This document shows positions 6,231 through 11,983 of a stretch of DNA of 11,983 nt, in pieces. Every line of letters starts with the position of its first letter. Position 1 is the first letter of the stretch. The stretch comes from JAAEQG01 sp023133475 (GTDB taxonomy: Bacteria; Planctomycetota; Phycisphaerae; UBA1845), in assembly GCA_030631415.1 (NCBI GenBank), contig DAOVLE010000164.1, positions 1 to 11,983 of the forward strand, read 5' to 3'. Position numbers and translations under genes: made by a program. Below the pieces are notes generated by a model. It saw only the letters and a program-made list of their open reading frames with translations. It was not told the origin of the DNA and did no database searches.

Positions 6231-7239
6231 TCGTGGAGGAGATCATGCCCTCGGAGACCACGTTGGCGGTGCCGGCGATGATGTTTACACCTCCCTGGGT
6301 GGCTTCGAGACGCAGTGCCCGCCCGCTCCGCACGTGAAGCTCTAAATCGCCTGATGAGATGATGAGGTTGTTCTCGCCATCTATGGTGATGGAATTCCCG
6401 CTGGTGATAGTGCCGTCGGCGTGAATGTTCCCGGCGACGCCCAATCTCTCAGCCGGCGTTTCCGTCCCAATGCCAACGTCACCATCATCGGTGATTCTCA
6501 TCTCACCACCTCGGGTCCGGAGAATTATGTTTCCCTCGAAGAAGGTGGTCAGCACCATGGATGGTTCAGTGATTGTGCATCCACCCGGGCCACACGCCGG
6601 GCTGATTTGGGTGCTATCGATCATGATCCCATATCCGTGAGCGGTGCCCCCATTGCCCCCATAAAGCGGGCCTGCCACCGCCAGCTTCCCATGGATTCCG
6701 TCGTTGGTCATCCCGATGCCCACATTGCCTTCGGATTCGTGGATCACGGAATCGCCAATTGTGGTGGTATCCGTGAATTTGGCGATGTAATCCGCAGTTC
6801 CGCTACCGGTGATGCCGTTGAGAACATAGCCGGCGTCCTGGGCGTACACGGCATAAGGGGCGGGCGTGAGTTCCTGCCGCGGGCTGAGCATGGTGGGCAG
6901 GACACACGGTTCACTACTGCACGCGGGGACGCGAACAGCGATCTCCAGCCAGCGAGCTTCGCCGGCAAAGATGCCGGTGCCGAAGTCAAGCTCGACGGTG
7001 AACAGGCCGTTGACTACTTCCACGCCCAGCAGCACGATTGCCGGGCCAACCCGGTCGCCCTCCACGGGAGAGTCCCACAACGTGAACTCCAGATCGGCAG
7101 TGTCATTGACTGTCACGCCGTCTTCCTTGAGTTGCCCCTGGTAGGTGAAGGCTGTGCCCATTGGTTCAGCCCAACTCGCTCCGGCAGTGCCCAAGGCAAG
7201 CACTCCTGCAAGAACCTGGATTTTGAGTTTTGTCTTCAT
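6127..7239 (-). CDS. N-terminal part of S74 fibre protein, up to first in-frame TGA
   Basis: If the first TGA stops translation, the product has 370 residues. The signal peptide is clear: MKTKLKIQVLAGVLALGT, ending near ASWA|EP. Next comes a roughly 110-residue domain starting GTAFTYQGQLKEDG and ending PRQELTPAPYAVYAQDA, a module often found at the start of secreted planctomycete and related fibre-like proteins. A tail-fibre-style region follows (TGSGTADYIAKFTDTTTIGD, NVGIGM, DVGIGTETPAERLGV), then the first head repeats. I chose the ATG at 7239 because AGGAGA lies six bases upstream; a TTG at 7260 lies before that ribosome site. Without the C-terminal chaperone this fragment would probably not trimerise. 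A tandem 12-bp repeat lies just upstream. Confidence 0.8.
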   Translation of the reverse strand: MKTKLKIQVLAGVLALGTAGASWAEPMGTAFTYQGQLKEDGVTVNDTADLEFTLWDSPVEGDRVGPAIVLLGVEVVNGLFTVELDFGTGIFAGEARWLEIAVRVPACSSEPCVLPTMLSPRQELTPAPYAVYAQDAGYVLNGITGSGTADYIAKFTDTTTIGDSVIHESEGNVGIGMTNDGIHGKLAVAGPLYGGNGGTAHGYGIMIDSTQISPACGPGGCTITEPSMVLTTFFEGNIILRTRGGEMRITDDGDVGIGTETPAERLGVAGNIHADGTITSGNSITIDGENNLIISSGDLELHVRSGRALRLEATQGGVNIIAGTANVVSEGMISSTIAGGSDSRVAENFVTIGGGCFHLANGEGVTIGGG

Positions 7240-7258
7240 TTTTGCTCTCCTTTTAGAC

Positions 7259-7282
7259 AAGATTTACCCCAAGATTCACCCC
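7259..7282 (-). repeat. Tandem 12-bp repeat upstream of fibre gene
   Basis: AAGATTTACCCC (7259-7270) is followed directly by AAGATTCACCCC (7271-7282), with one mismatch. It begins about 10 bases upstream of the fibre gene's AGGAGA ribosome site, on its transcribed leader or near its promoter. It could be a regulator binding site; this is inference. Confidence 0.5.
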
Positions 7283-7380
7283 AGGTTTCCAACTTACCGA
7301 TTGGTATGTCGGTTATCAACGAAAAATCGCAACTTTTGCAATTCCCTGGCGGTCTCCTGGCGCGTTTCGTGTCCACGCTT

Positions 7381-7499
7381 CACGCTCCCCTTCGGGTCGC
7401 CGCTAAACGCTATGGACTTGTCGCCGCTAAACGCTACGGACTTGTCGCCGCTGACCCACATTTTTCATGAACGCAGAGACGCAGAGAGCGCAGAGAAGA
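7381..7499 (+). repeat. Dispersed repeat element with 24-bp tandem units
   Basis: Bases 7381-7411 are the exact reverse complement of 1391-1421. Two 24-base units (7396-7419 and 7420-7443, one difference) plus a 9-base partial unit (7444-7452) follow. The copy at 1331-1421 has only one such unit. The 3' part (7453-7499) is the CGCAGAGA core: GACCCACATTTTTCA, then AACGCAGAGACGCAGAGAGC. Confidence 0.8.
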
Positions 7500-7526
7500 A
7501 GGAAGGGAGTGCACCCAACGACAATG

Positions 7527-7598
7527 TTTCCTCTCCCCCCATTTTCCATTTTTCATTTTCAATTTTCCATTTTCTCCATTCTCCATTCTCAACTCTCT
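7527..7598 (+). repeat. Low-complexity CCATTTTC/CCATTCTC tract
   Basis: About 70 bases are nearly all T, C and A, built from variants of CCATTTT, TTCATTTTC and CCATTCTC. It has strong strand asymmetry and no coding sense. It ends in CTCAACTCTCTACG, close to CTCAACTCTCTGCG at 1326-1339, so it may belong to the same mosaic repeat element. Confidence 0.55.
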
Positions 7599-7636
7599 AC
7601 GTGCCGGCGTGGGTGTTCATCTGCCTGGCGTGTGGG

Positions 7637-7642
7637 TATACT
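7637..7642 (+). promoter_or_regulatory. Possible -10 box for moeA
   Basis: TATACT matches TATAAT at five of six positions and lies about 25 bases before the start codon. The best -35 at 17 bases (TGTTCA, 7614-7619) matches only half the consensus. Confidence 0.3.
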
Positions 7643-7669
7643 ACATCGTCAGGAGGTGGCATTATCGTG

Positions 7670-8860
7670 ATGAGGACCCTGAATTCCGCACGCAAGCTAA
7701 TGGCAGAGCAAGTCGACCCGCTGCCCCGGGTCGAGCTGAACCTCACCGAGGCGCTGGGGTGTCATCTGACGGAATCGCCGTGTGCCGATGGCGATCTGCC
7801 GGCTGCGGACCTCTCGGCAATGGACGGATATGCGCTGCGTGCCACCGATCTGACATCGGGGGGGGCGTTGGCGGTTGCGTTCACGGTTCCCGCCGGGCAA
7901 ACTCCGCCACCGCTTCCGCCGGGGTCCGCAGCCCGTGTCTTCACCGGGGCGGTGATACCCGAAGGTGCCGATACGGTGATTCCACAAGAGCAGGCTGACG
8001 TTCAGGCAGATGGGACGGTTCGGCTCGTCGCCCTCGAGGCGGATAGTTTCATCCGACGAAAAGGGGAAGTGTGCCAGACAGGTGCCCCTCTGGCTGCTCC
8101 TGGTGACGTGATCACTGCACAACTGGTGGCATTGCTGGGGACCGCGGGCGTGAGCACGGTTCGGGTCACGCCTCAGCCGCGAGCGGCTTTGTTTTCCACC
8201 GGCTCGGAACTGGTGCCCATCGAGAGTCAGCCTGGAACAGGCCAGATCCGCGACAGCAATGGGGCGATGCTGGTGGCATTGGCCAAGACCGCGGGTTTCA
8301 GGATCACCTTCACCTCCCGCGTGGCGGACGAGACCCGTGCGTTGCACGATGCCTTCGAGCAGGCATCATCACAGGCTGACCTGATCGTAACCTCCGGTGG
8401 CGTTTCCGTCGGCGACCACGATCTGATACCCGAGGTGCTTAACGATCTCGGGGCGGAGACGTTGTTTCACAAGGTTTCGATCAAGCCGGGCAAGCCGGTG
8501 TTGACTGCTCGTTTGGGCAATGCGTGGGTGGTGGGTCTTCCCGGCAATCCGGTGTCTGCGTTGGTGGGGTGGTGTTTGTTCGCTCGCCCGTTAGGCCGAA
8601 GGCTGGCGGGCGACACCCGCGCGCTTGAAGAGCTACCCGAACCCGCAGTGCTTACCGCCCCAACTCGCAACGATGACAATCGCACCATAGTGGCCCCAGC
8701 CTTACGTCAGCCGGGGCACCCCCTGCCCGAGGTCACCGTTCTACCCTGGAAGGGTTCGCACGACGTGGTGTCGCTCGCCCAGGCCAACGCCCTGGCGGTT
8801 GTGCATCTCGGGGCGGAACTTGCCGCGGGGGATGTGATACACTGCTATCGGATCGACTGA
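7670..8860 (+). CDS. moeA: Molybdopterin molybdenumtransferase MoeA
   Basis: This encodes a cytoplasmic enzyme that inserts molybdate into adenylylated molybdopterin, the last common step of molybdenum cofactor synthesis. The 396 residues match the usual MoeA length. Hallmarks in order are SAMDGYALRATD (about 48-59), VFTGAVIPEGADTVIPQE (about 91-108), the MoCF-domain motifs STGSELVP and SGGVSVGDHDLIP (substrate pocket), KVSIKPGKPVL, VVGLPGNPVSALVGW, and a C-terminal beta-barrel domain. Nothing essential appears missing. AGGAGGTGG at 7651-7659 is a strong ribosome site. It fits a GTG at 7667 (8-10 bases) at least as well as the ATG at 7670, so the start may be one codon earlier. No other cofactor genes or molybdoenzymes adjoin it; it stands alone between repeat-rich intervals. 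Confidence 0.95.
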   Translation: MRTLNSARKLMAEQVDPLPRVELNLTEALGCHLTESPCADGDLPAADLSAMDGYALRATDLTSGGALAVAFTVPAGQTPPPLPPGSAARVFTGAVIPEGADTVIPQEQADVQADGTVRLVALEADSFIRRKGEVCQTGAPLAAPGDVITAQLVALLGTAGVSTVRVTPQPRAALFSTGSELVPIESQPGTGQIRDSNGAMLVALAKTAGFRITFTSRVADETRALHDAFEQASSQADLIVTSGGVSVGDHDLIPEVLNDLGAETLFHKVSIKPGKPVLTARLGNAWVVGLPGNPVSALVGWCLFARPLGRRLAGDTRALEELPEPAVLTAPTRNDDNRTIVAPALRQPGHPLPEVTVLPWKGSHDVVSLAQANALAVVHLGAELAAGDVIHCYRID

Positions 8861-8977
8861 ACTTCCAACGCAGTTCGACTCATCGTAGTGACAGATGGCG
8901 ACACTACCGGGGAGTTGGGCATCGACATGTGGAAGAGCCGTGTGGGAACATCCGATAGACTTGTGGTAGCCACCGCT

Positions 8978-9066
8978 TTAGCCCGCATTTCTCACACCGC
9001 AGAGAACGCGGAGATCGCAGAGTATTTCTTGGAAAGAAGTTACAGCTAAATCAGAGCGTGTCGGGT
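8978..9066 (+). repeat. Dispersed repeat element, copy 2 of left arm
   Basis: Bases 8982-9066 align to 1188-1272 with seven mismatches in 85. The arm is followed by GGTAGGGGCTACCTCTCA, which shares CTACCTCTCA with 1320-1329 next to the right arm of the first locus. This copy may therefore be an internally deleted version of the whole element. The stop of the NmrA-type gene (9079-9081) falls at its edge, and a small GGTAG/CTACC hairpin (9064-9076) lies just beyond that stop. Confidence 0.75.
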
Positions 9067-9078
9067 AGGGGCTACCTC

Positions 9079-10020
9079 TCAGAGATTCTCGTACGCGCTC
9101 GCCCGGTCTGCCCGTCTCGCCAGCTCGCTCGCGTATCGCACTCCGAGAGTGCCGGCATGCACCCTCACCCAGTCGGTCAGCTTGGTCTCACCCGCTGGTG
9201 GCGAGTCCGTATGAAGCAGGTCGGCCATCAGCCCCGCGATCTCCGCGCGGGTGATGACGACATCGCCAACCAGTTTCCCCATGACGATGCCGATGAGATG
9301 CCCCACGGTGGGTGGGACTGAGACTATGGGGCGTGGTTTCCCGATGATCTCGCCGATCGTCCTGACCAGTTCGCGGTAGGTAAAGGTCTCCGGCCCAATC
9401 GCGTCGATCGTGCAGTTCTGCGTCCCTCCGCCTTCTCGCGCCGCCAGCTCGGCCATGTCGTCCACGAATATGGGCTGCAAACGGTACTCGCCGTCGCCAA
9501 ACACGCCGAAGACGGGAAACCGCCGCAGTATCCAAGCGATGTTGTTTATCAGTATGTCCTCTTCGCCGAACAGCACCGTCGGTCTCAGGATCGCGTATGA
9601 CAGGCCGGATTCGATGAGCGATCTTTCCAGCTTCGCCTTTCCGCTGAAATACTCCAGCGGCGAATCCTCTGACGGGTTCGTGATGCTGACATGGACTACA
9701 CGCCGCACACCCGCCTCGCGGGCCGCATCGAAGAGGGTCAGAGTGTTTTGCACGGCGTCGGCCTGCTTGAACCTCGTGTGGTTGAACCTGATCCAGTAGG
9801 TGTTGTAGAGGACGGATGCGCCGCGAAGCGCATCGACCAGCCGTGCGGGGTCGTCAAACGAATAAGGGTGCACCTCTACATCGTCGCCAAACGGGTTCGC
9901 CCGCTGCGGAGCGCTCGTTAGTGTCCGCACGCGGACTCCCGCATCCATCAGACGCCGAGTGATGTATCTCCCTGAATACCCAAAGGCGCCTGTCACAACA
10001 TGGACTTCTGTGGCTTTCAT
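9079..10020 (-). CDS. NmrA-type NAD(P)-binding Rossmann-fold protein
   Basis: This encodes a 313-residue atypical short-chain dehydrogenase or sugar-epimerase-like protein. The dinucleotide-binding motif VVTGAFGYSGRYITRRL is at 8-24, with GxxGxxG at 11-17. VVHVSITNPSEDSPLEYFSG (108-127) leads to YxxxK at Y124-K128, in the position of the catalytic pair. ILRPTVLFGEED (144-155) and LQPIFVDDMAELAA (181-194) are typical of NmrA and NDUFA9-like families. The substrate is unknown; relatives range from redox-sensing regulators to true dehydrogenases. I chose the ATG at 10020 because GGGGA lies about nine bases upstream; a TTG at 10035 lies before that site. It follows the GbsR/MarR-type regulator by 119 bases on the same strand, and no promoter is evident in the gap, so they are probably co-transcribed. 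The C-terminus abuts a repeat copy. Confidence 0.87.
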   Translation of the reverse strand: MKATEVHVVTGAFGYSGRYITRRLMDAGVRVRTLTSAPQRANPFGDDVEVHPYSFDDPARLVDALRGASVLYNTYWIRFNHTRFKQADAVQNTLTLFDAAREAGVRRVVHVSITNPSEDSPLEYFSGKAKLERSLIESGLSYAILRPTVLFGEEDILINNIAWILRRFPVFGVFGDGEYRLQPIFVDDMAELAAREGGGTQNCTIDAIGPETFTYRELVRTIGEIIGKPRPIVSVPPTVGHLIGIVMGKLVGDVVITRAEIAGLMADLLHTDSPPAGETKLTDWVRVHAGTLGVRYASELARRADRASAYENL

Positions 10021-10139
10021 ATGGCTATTCCCCAATGTCTGTCGTGCATCCCGCCACCGCGTCTCCGGTGAACCGCTCCATGCGGATCACGAACGAGAGT
10101 TGGCCATCCCGACCAGCATGGCCTTCGCATCTCAAGGGT

Positions 10140-10673
10140 CTACGACACGACACCAAGGAGCTTGCGCACCTTGTCTCCCATCTTGACGAACTTGATGACC
10201 GATTTCGTCGGCATCCGGCGCACCTGTGTGTACCAAGCCGTGATCGTTTCGTAGAACTCAAGCATCTCGGCGAGGCGTTCCTGTGTGTGGGCGACCTTAG
10301 CGCCGGATTTATTCGCCTTGATGGTCAACTTACGCAGAGCGGTCAGCGTTGGATCGCACTCGCGTTTCTTGCGCTCGTCCACGATGAGCTGGAACATCTC
10401 CCAGACATCCTTCATCGCCTCGTATCGGTCGCGGCGATCCCCCATGACATGGACGACCTTGACGATGCCCCAGCCCTGAAGCTCGCGCAGGCTGTTGCTG
10501 ACATTGGATCGCGCCACCGCCAGCGTCTCGGCGATCTCCCCTGCGTTGAGGGGTTCTGGCGAGAGGAAGAGCAGCGCATGAATCTGGGCGACGGTGCGGT
10601 TGATGCCCCACCGGGTTCCCATCTCGCCCCAGTGTAGGATGAACGCCTGCATCGTTGGTGTGAGGCTGGCCAC
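10140..10673 (-). CDS. GbsR/MarR-type transcriptional regulator
   Basis: This encodes a 177-residue DNA-binding regulator, the usual size for the GbsR branch of the MarR superfamily. A winged helix-turn-helix spans about 27-85: TVAQIHALLFLSPEPLNAGE, then IAETLAVARSNVSNSLRELQ (47-66) with the recognition helix around ARSNVSNSL, then the wing GIVKVVHVMGDRRDRYEAMK. The helical C-terminus (90-177) is probably for dimerisation. GbsR relatives often control osmoprotectant or efflux genes, but no such gene is here; the target is more likely itself and the adjoining NmrA-type gene. The GTG at 10673 is preferred because AGGAG lies seven bases upstream. The promoter and dyads just upstream suggest autoregulation. 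Confidence 0.9.
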   Translation of the reverse strand: MASLTPTMQAFILHWGEMGTRWGINRTVAQIHALLFLSPEPLNAGEIAETLAVARSNVSNSLRELQGWGIVKVVHVMGDRRDRYEAMKDVWEMFQLIVDERKKRECDPTLTALRKLTIKANKSGAKVAHTQERLAEMLEFYETITAWYTQVRRMPTKSVIKFVKMGDKVRKLLGVVS

Positions 10674-10683
10674 AGCAGTTCTC

Positions 10684-10719
10684 CTGTTTCTGTCCGTACA
10701 GAAGATACAGAATTAACAG
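10684..10719. promoter_or_regulatory. Operator-like phased dyads upstream of regulator gene
   Basis: TCTGT (10689-10693) and ACAGA (10698-10702) form an inverted pair overlapping the expected transcription start. ACAG occurs at 10698, 10707 and 10716, spaced exactly nine bases, and CTGT at 10684 and 10690. The cluster overlaps the -10 box and spacer, as expected for an autorepressor site. Confidence 0.45.
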
Positions 10720-10730
10720 GCCGATGTCAA
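10702..10730 (-). promoter_or_regulatory. Sigma-70 type promoter for the regulator and NmrA genes
   Basis: On the minus strand a perfect TTGACA (10730-10725) is followed, after exactly 17 bases, by TATCTT (10707-10702), four of six matches to the -10 consensus. Transcription would start near 10695, about 22 bases before the regulator GTG, with AGGAG inside that leader. Confidence 0.65.
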
Positions 10731-11166
10731 GTGGCTCCCGGTTGGCCCGACAGGGCCGGGCAGCACAGGCGTTCGATTACCTGCGAGTCACGGCGATAGC
10801 TGGTCGTGTTGGCGGGGATTGAACCGCACGATAAGCCCACAACCTGTCCATCCTGCGATGCCGGGGGGCTGCGAGCGGATTGCCGTCGGCGAGTGCTGCA
10901 CGGCAAGACAGCGCAGCGGACGCCCGGTGGCTACGCTCGGGAACCACGGACAATTTCAAGGAGATGAAAATTGGCCTGTTCTATGACCAGGGAAAACGCG
11001 TGCACTGACCTTTGCGACGCATGAGAACCATATCGGTTTTGGCCATTTTTTGTGGCATAAGGCTGACAGGCGCCATGACATCCAACGCCGTGAACATGAG
11101 GACACGTGTTCATGAACACGATGGCGCATTCTCAGCCCCCGGAGGGGGCGATGGAATCCGCAGTGA
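10731..11166. other. Gene-free interval upstream of truncated priA
   Basis: These 436 bases contain no protein I recognise. Reading frames of 60-103 codons exist on both strands but lack ribosome sites and recognisable motifs. A 16-bp perfect palindrome (11105-11120) and nested hairpins (11136-11196) lie toward the right end. A GATTGAACC stretch near 10818 suggests a tRNA T-loop on the minus strand but fails to fold. Confidence 0.6.
11105..11120. repeat. 16-bp perfect palindrome
   Basis: CGTGTTCATGAACACG is its own reverse complement over all 16 bases. A related half-site, GTGAACATG, lies just upstream (about 11090-11098). This looks like a protein-binding dyad, but no gene start lies close enough to assign a role. 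Confidence 0.45.
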
Positions 11167-11196
11167 GCCAGGCGATCCATCGCCCTCTTCGAGGGC
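11136..11196. repeat. Nested hairpins at the priA truncation point
   Basis: Three perfect stems overlap: CCCCC/GGGGG (11136-11148, GGA loop), GGCGATGG (11147-11154) with CCATCGCC (11177-11184), and GCCCTC/GAGGGC (11182-11196, TTC loop). PriA similarity begins at about the end of this structure. Confidence 0.55.
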
Positions 11197-11925
11197 TTTG
11201 GGCGGGAGGGACAGCTTACTGAAGCGTTCCCCAAAGCCCGCCTCGTCCGGGCAGACAGTGACACCATGAAACGCGGCTGCGATTACCAGCACCTGGTGGA
11301 CCGCCTCAGCTCCCGAGAGATCGACATCCTGATCGGCACGCAGATGATCGGCAAGGGGTTGGACTTTCCGCACGTGTCCTTTGTCGGGATGGTCAGTGCC
11401 GACCTGGTGGGCTTATCATCCGATTTTCGTTCGTCCGAGCGTCTGTTTCAGTTAATCACTCAGGTTGCCGGTCGGGCCGGTCGAGAGCGGGCCGGCGGTT
11501 ACGTGGTTATCCAAACGCTGATGCCCGACGTGACGGCGGTTCAGGCGGCTGTGCAACACGATTTCGAGCGTTTCGCCGCCGATGAGCTCGAGATGCGTCA
11601 GCGGCTTGGTTTCCCGCCGTTTACGCGCCTGACGCGGTTTGTGTTCGCCGATCCTCGCGAGCGTCACCTGCGCAATGTGGTGGAGAGCTTCGCCGCCGAC
11701 TTGCGCCGGCACATCGCCGACCTCCCCGCTCCCGGAGCCGACCTGCTGGGTCCTCAGCCGTGCATTCTGCGGCGGTTGCGCGGCAGCTACCGCTACGACC
11801 TGCTGCTGCGCACCGGCCACAGTGACATCATGCATCGCATTCTCGACCGGCTTCGCGGTGGCGGATCGCCTCGCCCTCAGGTCAAGACGTTTGTGGTGGA
11901 TGTCGATCCGCTATCGCTTGCATAG
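11167..11925 (+). pseudogene. priA: 5'-truncated primosomal helicase PriA
   Basis: This keeps only the C-terminal third of PriA, the 3'-5' DNA helicase that restarts stalled replication forks. The frame opens after a TGA at 11164. PriA-like sequence begins at about 11185-11224 (FGREGQLTEAFPKARVLRAD) and runs to the TAG at 11923. Helicase motif V (DILIGTQMIGKGLDFP) and motif VI (LFQLITQVAGRAGRERAGG) are intact, followed by the C-terminal domain (ELEMRQRLGFPPFTRLTRFV). Missing are the N-terminal DNA-binding domain, the Walker A and DEAH motifs and the zinc-binding cysteines, so it cannot be an active helicase. The ATG at 11266 would give 219 residues but has no ribosome site. Nested hairpins lie at the breakpoint. 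Either the gene was cut by a rearrangement or the assembly joined unrelated segments here. Confidence 0.8.
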
Positions 11926-11983
11926 CCGGGTCTCTTGACCTTGGCCTTACCCACAAGTATGCCGTTTTCGATCAGGCAGTTTC

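Larger units (their letters stand above)
5032..7239 (-). pseudogene. S74/endosialidase-chaperone fibre gene with two in-frame TGA codons
   Basis: One reading frame runs 735 codons from the ATG at 7239 to the TGA at 5032, interrupted only by TGA at 6127-6129 (codon 371) and 5740-5742 (codon 500). No frameshift is needed: both sides of each TGA lie in the same frame and continue the same repeat pattern. The order of parts is signal peptide, N-terminal secreted domain, about 12 head repeats of the form ATIxGGxxNxA (roughly codons 345-545), a linker, an S74 intramolecular chaperone domain (roughly 612-700) and a C-terminal coiled coil. TGA ends other genes here (moeA, the NmrA-type gene), so the code is standard. 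Possible readings are two nonsense mutations in a decaying gene, sequencing or assembly error, or programmed readthrough. The first two are likelier. Confidence 0.75.
7240..7666. other. Gene-free interval between fibre gene and moeA
   Basis: This 427-base divergent interval contains a 12-bp tandem repeat (7259-7282), a dispersed repeat copy with a 24-bp tandem duplication (7381-7499), a pyrimidine-rich stretch on the plus strand (7527-7598) and a possible moeA promoter. The moeA frame happens to stay open upstream to 7145, but that stretch crosses repeats and the opposite-strand signal peptide, so it is not coding. I see no clear promoter for the fibre gene. Confidence 0.65.

Noticed and set aside
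7396..7452. CRISPR-like array
   Set aside because: The 24-bp units are directly adjacent with no spacers and belong to a dispersed repeat element; no cas genes are present.
7145..7666. Long N-terminal extension of the moeA reading frame
   Set aside because: The frame is open to 7145, but it crosses the opposite-strand signal peptide, dispersed repeats and a low-complexity tract. The strong ribosome site at 7651-7659 and the MoeA family length fix the start at 7667-7670.
10811..10840. tRNA T-arm-like sequence on the minus strand (GGTTCAATCCCCGCC)
   Set aside because: The five-base T-stem does not pair and no acceptor, D or anticodon stems are found around it.
10931..11000. Small gene starting AAGGAGATGAAAATTGG
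   Set aside because: The ribosome-site-like AAGGAG touches the ATG directly and the frame ends after 15 codons.
11012..11269. 85-codon frame on the plus strand with a hydrophobic start
   Set aside because: It has no ribosome site and no recognisable motif, it crosses the palindrome and nested hairpins, and it overlaps the priA fragment in another frame.
1..11940. 11-base inverted match between the two ends of the window (TCAAGAGACCC at 12-22, GGGTCTCTTGA at 11928-11938)
   Set aside because: It is short, the flanks do not extend the match, and the window ends are arbitrary; most likely chance.

Overview
The window looks like a chromosomal segment of a Planctomycetota bacterium, most likely Phycisphaerae-like. 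The evidence is a sigma-70 factor with a long N-terminal DNA-binding extension, a small secreted protein with two dockerin-type calcium loops, a secreted fibre-like protein ending in an S74/endosialidase-chaperone domain, and many dispersed palindromic repeats at gene ends. This assignment is an inference from protein style; no rRNA or tRNA is present to confirm it.

Layout. 1-233: short non-coding flank ending in a 47-bp palindromic repeat. 230-1111 (-): HDOD signalling protein. 1112-1510: gene-free, filled by a repeat element with inverted arms. 1511-3208 (-): unusual sigma factor with three N-terminal helix-turn-helix segments. 3209-3586: divergent control region. 3587-4477 (+): RpoD-like sigma factor with regions 1.2, 2, 3 and 4. 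4478-4621: a cluster of palindromes between convergent genes. 4622-5035 (-): secreted dockerin-like protein, overlapping by ATGA with the gene upstream of it. 5032-7239 (-): secreted S74 fibre protein whose single reading frame is interrupted by two in-frame TGA codons. 7240-7666: gene-free and rich in repeats. 7670-8860 (+): MoeA, molybdenum cofactor synthesis. 8861-9078: second copy of the repeat element. 9079-10020 (-) and 10140-10673 (-): an NmrA-type NAD(P)-binding protein and its probable GbsR/MarR-type regulator, with a good promoter and operator-like dyads. 10674-11166: gene-free, ending in nested hairpins. 11167-11925 (+): the C-terminal third of the primosomal helicase PriA, lacking its 5' part.

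How the genes fit together. The two sigma factors are transcribed divergently from one control region and may regulate each other or share control. The fibre and dockerin-like genes form a translationally coupled export unit. The regulator and NmrA-type genes form a probable two-gene operon. moeA is a housekeeping gene standing alone. The palindromes at the 3' ends of several genes suggest a BIME/REP-like family that may cap or attenuate transcripts. The most notable points are the double in-frame TGA in the fibre gene, the chimeric sigma factor, the dispersed repeat family, and the truncated priA abutting nested hairpins. I see no clear evidence of a complete new multi-gene defence or mobile system.
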